Part shown: piece after piece, positions 62,084-64,000 of the stretch
Layout: every line of letters begins with the position of its first letter
Position numbering within the stretch: position 1 is the stretch's first letter
Assembly: GCF_004337985.1 (NCBI RefSeq)
Contig: NC_043740.1
Coordinates: 4,638,140-4,702,139, forward strand
From: Pyricularia pennisetigena
Lineage: Eukaryota; Ascomycota; Sordariomycetes; Magnaporthales; Pyriculariaceae
DNA length: 64,000 nt
Direction: 5' to 3'
Program-made: the position numbers and the translations under genes
The notes under the pieces: generated by a model
The model's database searches: none
The model's input: only the letters and a program-made list of their open reading frames with translations
What the model was told of the DNA's origin: nothing

Positions 62084-62724
62084 TCGGTCTGGGTTTCTTT
62101 GTTTTGCTTTTTTTTTGGGGTTTAGTGCTATAAAATTGGGGGTTTTATATATGTAATATTATAACAATTGTCACTATTGGGATCCGGTTTAATGGATTTA
62201 TTACTCGTGGTTAATGGGGTATTATAACAACGGTCACTACCAGGATTTTTTTTGTTGGATTTATAATTGGCGGTGGATGGAGGATATAGTTTATTTGGGT
62301 AAGGAAGATGGATAGGAAACGGGTTATTTATACGGAGGATTTTGGAGGAAATTATACCTCGCATTTTATTTTAGACCAAATTTACGATTGGTATTTGTTT
62401 ATTTGTATTTACTGGTTCTGCGGACGCTGTTTTGCCTCCGTTATTCGCGGGTAAGGTTACCGTCATTCGTCCATTTAATTCGTTTTTATAATGGAACGAT
62501 CCTCGCCTTTGCCCGCTTTGGTTTGCGTGATTTACCTTTTATCACTTTGAATTTTATACGCCTTTTTCGTCGGATTTTTCGTATACTCCGTCCAGCAAAT
62601 TTCCTTCGGTATTAATTATATTACTAATATCTAAACCGTCTGTCCGGCTATATCCCTCCTTTGGATTTGCCCCTGTTTTTTTAATATCCGCCTGAAATAG
62701 CACGTTGTTGGGGCGTACAACTTT
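62084..62724. other. Spacer between convergent SNF2-type and DUF6589-like genes, copy B
   Basis: Contains two palindromes (62161, 62224) about 63 bp apart. An antisense frame (62364-62128) repeats a P(D/N)xNSDxCYN-like motif because it reads through them. A plus-strand frame at 62388-62615 is also open. Neither resembles a known family. The ATAGC target of gypsy-2 is at about 62696. Confidence 0.45.
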
Positions 62725-64000
62725 TTAATTGAATACCTCCAATTTGTCGCCCATTAGCTTTTTCAAACCCAGGTATAATAAATTAGGGCCGTCGAAGTCG
62801 AAACTGGGTGATACCTCGGCCTCTTCGCTTCCCCAGCCATTTTGGAATAACAAACACGTATAGTGGATTATGTCCTGGTTGGTTGACATTATGTGGTGCT
62901 TGTTGTTAATGCGTGTACGGGCGATGTTTTCCAATGTTTTGCGCACCGTAATTGCGATTGGCCCCATCGCTGCACAATTTAGGAATGTTTTTCGCAAATC
63001 GTGCGTGGAATTGCGGTTATTTTTAATGTTTATGGCGAAACCCCTGTTAATATGTTTAATTGTTAGGTCTGCCGGTTTAAATCCATTCCCGGCCGTGGTA
63101 CATTTTACGAACGTTGATTTTAAAATCCCGGTGCGCAGCGGCTGATTTGTGACTTTTGGTCGTAATAACCAGGCTAAATATAGCATTTCAGGGCTATAGT
63201 TTTTTGCTTTGCAACCGTAGAAAAATAGGACCAGTTGCGGCATTATAGTTTCCAATACGCCGTAATTTCTTTGGTGGAACGCGCTTATTATTATCCATAA
63301 AAGGTTAATCATTTGCAAATAGCGGCGTTGCGTGCGGAAGGCGATGTTGATTTTGGGTTTTGTATCCCATAATCCAATACCTATTAAACCGTTAATATAA
63401 CCAGCGAATATATTATCGTAAACACGGTTTACCACGGAAATATATATATTATATGGTATATCGGTAAAAGCCTTTTTCAGGGCGTTTTTAAAAATCTAAT
63501 CCCTGTCCAATAATCCGTTTTGGACTAAAACAGTAATTATAATGCACAAAATGCGGGACCGGAATGCATTTTATAAAAGCCGTAAAGCGTGGTAAAACTC
63601 CTTTTTATTTTTTTAAAACTGGTTATATTTCCCCAACCCTGTTATATTTATGGATATAATGGGGGCGTAATATTGCCACAACTGGTTAATAAAATTAAAT
63701 TCGATATGGAAAAACGCTGGTACGGGTAATATTCATTGTTTTTTGTTAAAAGGTTAAAATAATTCGATATAAGTTCCCTAAATGGCACGGATATATAACG
63801 TTATTTTTTAATCCCCATAAACGAGGAGCAGGACGGAAAAGTAGTCGAAATGGTCGGGTAGCAGGTTTAAAAAACGTTTAAAAAGGATTTCGTGGATTTG
63901 GATAACTCCTGCGTATTTCCTTTCGTTTTCGGTAATGGCGGGGGTTTGGATAAGGTAGGAGGTTGGTGTAGCTCGTGCGAGGGTAGGGTATTATGGGGTT
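62725..64000 (-). pseudogene. DUF6589-like gene, copy B, 5' end beyond window
   Basis: A 236-codon open frame (63435-62725) continues upstream through CAA-type stops to VYGD-stop-KITLYIRA (about 63808-63825), where the family has GDQ. Within it: GVLETIMPQLVLFFYGCKAK, NYSPEMLYLAWLLRPKV, ADLTIKHINRGFAINIKNN, STHDLRKTFLNCAAMGPIA and an acidic end. The spacing and motifs match DUF6589 proteins, common in fungi and often multi-copy; no activity is established. It is convergent with the SNF2-type gene. Because the longest stretch is open, this is the best-preserved gene of the giant element in the window. Identification is from motif memory and should be tested against the family model. Confidence 0.65.

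Larger units (their letters stand above)
55369..62237. repeat. Dispersed palindrome family TTGTGACAGCTGTCACAA-like, about 18 copies
   Basis: Seen at 55369-55385, 55607-55620, 55824-55843, 55868-55881, 57184-57203, 57235-57254, 57290-57303, 58704-58723, 58737-58755, 58769-58787, 58801-58819, 59427-59445, 60731-60746, 60767-60786, 60803-60820, 60840-60858, 62161-62177 and 62224-62237. The best are GTGACAGCTGTCAC (57290) and ATTGTAACAATTGTTACAAT (60767), a perfect 20-base palindrome. All lie in spacers or inferred introns, none in recognisable motif exons. Copy A has counterparts, often with CAGCTG turned to CAATTG by transitions. Confidence 0.8.
51924..64000 (+). mobile_element. Giant helicase element, copy B, right end beyond window
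   Basis: Starts AGTCTCAGGGCTCATCCCTG at 51924, directly abutting copy A. It is less RIPped: many positions are C or G where A has T or A, so its genes are easier to read. Order: non-coding left end (51924-52640), RecQ-type gene, spacer with palindromes, SNF2-type gene with Asp/Pro repeat (ending 62083), spacer, and a convergent DUF6589-like gene running off the edge. At least 12 kb long. It lacks the two gypsy insertions and so serves as the reference for A. Confidence 0.75.

Noticed and set aside
62870..63145. Plus-strand frame of 91 codons (also 49199-49465 in copy A)
   Set aside because: Antisense shadow of the better supported DUF6589-like gene.
1..64000. CRISPR arrays, rRNA genes, telomere TTAGGG arrays
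   Set aside because: None seen; repeats here are LTRs, microsatellites, minisatellites and dispersed palindromes.

Overview
The window looks like nuclear DNA of a filamentous ascomycete (Pezizomycotina). The first 4.4 kb is GC-balanced and holds intron-bearing genes with fungal GTAAGT-type donors. From 4376 to the right edge the DNA turns abruptly AT-rich and consists almost entirely of nested transposable elements. Their reading frames are broken mainly by CAA/CAG to TAA/TAG changes and other C-to-T or G-to-A transitions, the signature of repeat-induced point mutation (RIP). I cannot name the genus. A subtelomeric or AT-isochore position is plausible, but no telomere repeat is visible.

Layout. 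1-944 (minus): 5' part of a secreted lactonase-like beta-propeller gene. 945-1931: shared divergent promoter region. 1932-3932 (plus): a six-exon bZIP transcription factor gene. 4259-4375 (minus): the last codons of what looks like a host gene cut off by a transposon. 4376-13649: AT-rich non-coding elements (called R1 here) with AGTCTCAG.GCTCA ends, arranged as head-to-head inverted arms and interrupted by solo LTRs. 13650-19985: a Ty1/copia element (copia-1) with both LTRs and a nearly continuous gag-pol frame. 19986-23273: remains of a second copia family (copia-2) in an LTR / RT-RNaseH / LTR arrangement. 23274-23737: an R1 fragment.

23738 to the right edge is dominated by two copies of one very large element. 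Copy A (23738-51923) is split by two Ty3/gypsy chromovirus insertions: gypsy-1 (29325-36578, plus) and gypsy-2 (41769-49016, minus). Each has two LTRs and a 5-bp target duplication, and comparison with copy B shows the empty sites. Copy B (51924-64000) is less mutated and runs off the window. The large element carries a RecQ-type helicase gene, a long SNF2-type ATPase gene rightward of it, and a convergent gene with DUF6589-like sequence. It also carries about eighteen copies of an imperfect palindrome resembling TTGTGACAGCTGTCACAA in introns and spacers. Its left terminus is shared with R1, so R1 may be a non-autonomous relative. I do not know a named transposon with this gene set; it is the best candidate here for an undescribed system.

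All element genes in the window are inactivated to differing degrees. Only the lactonase-like gene and the bZIP gene look intact. Nesting gives a relative order: R1 and giant copy A first, then the gypsy insertions into A. Copy B lies against A's right end.
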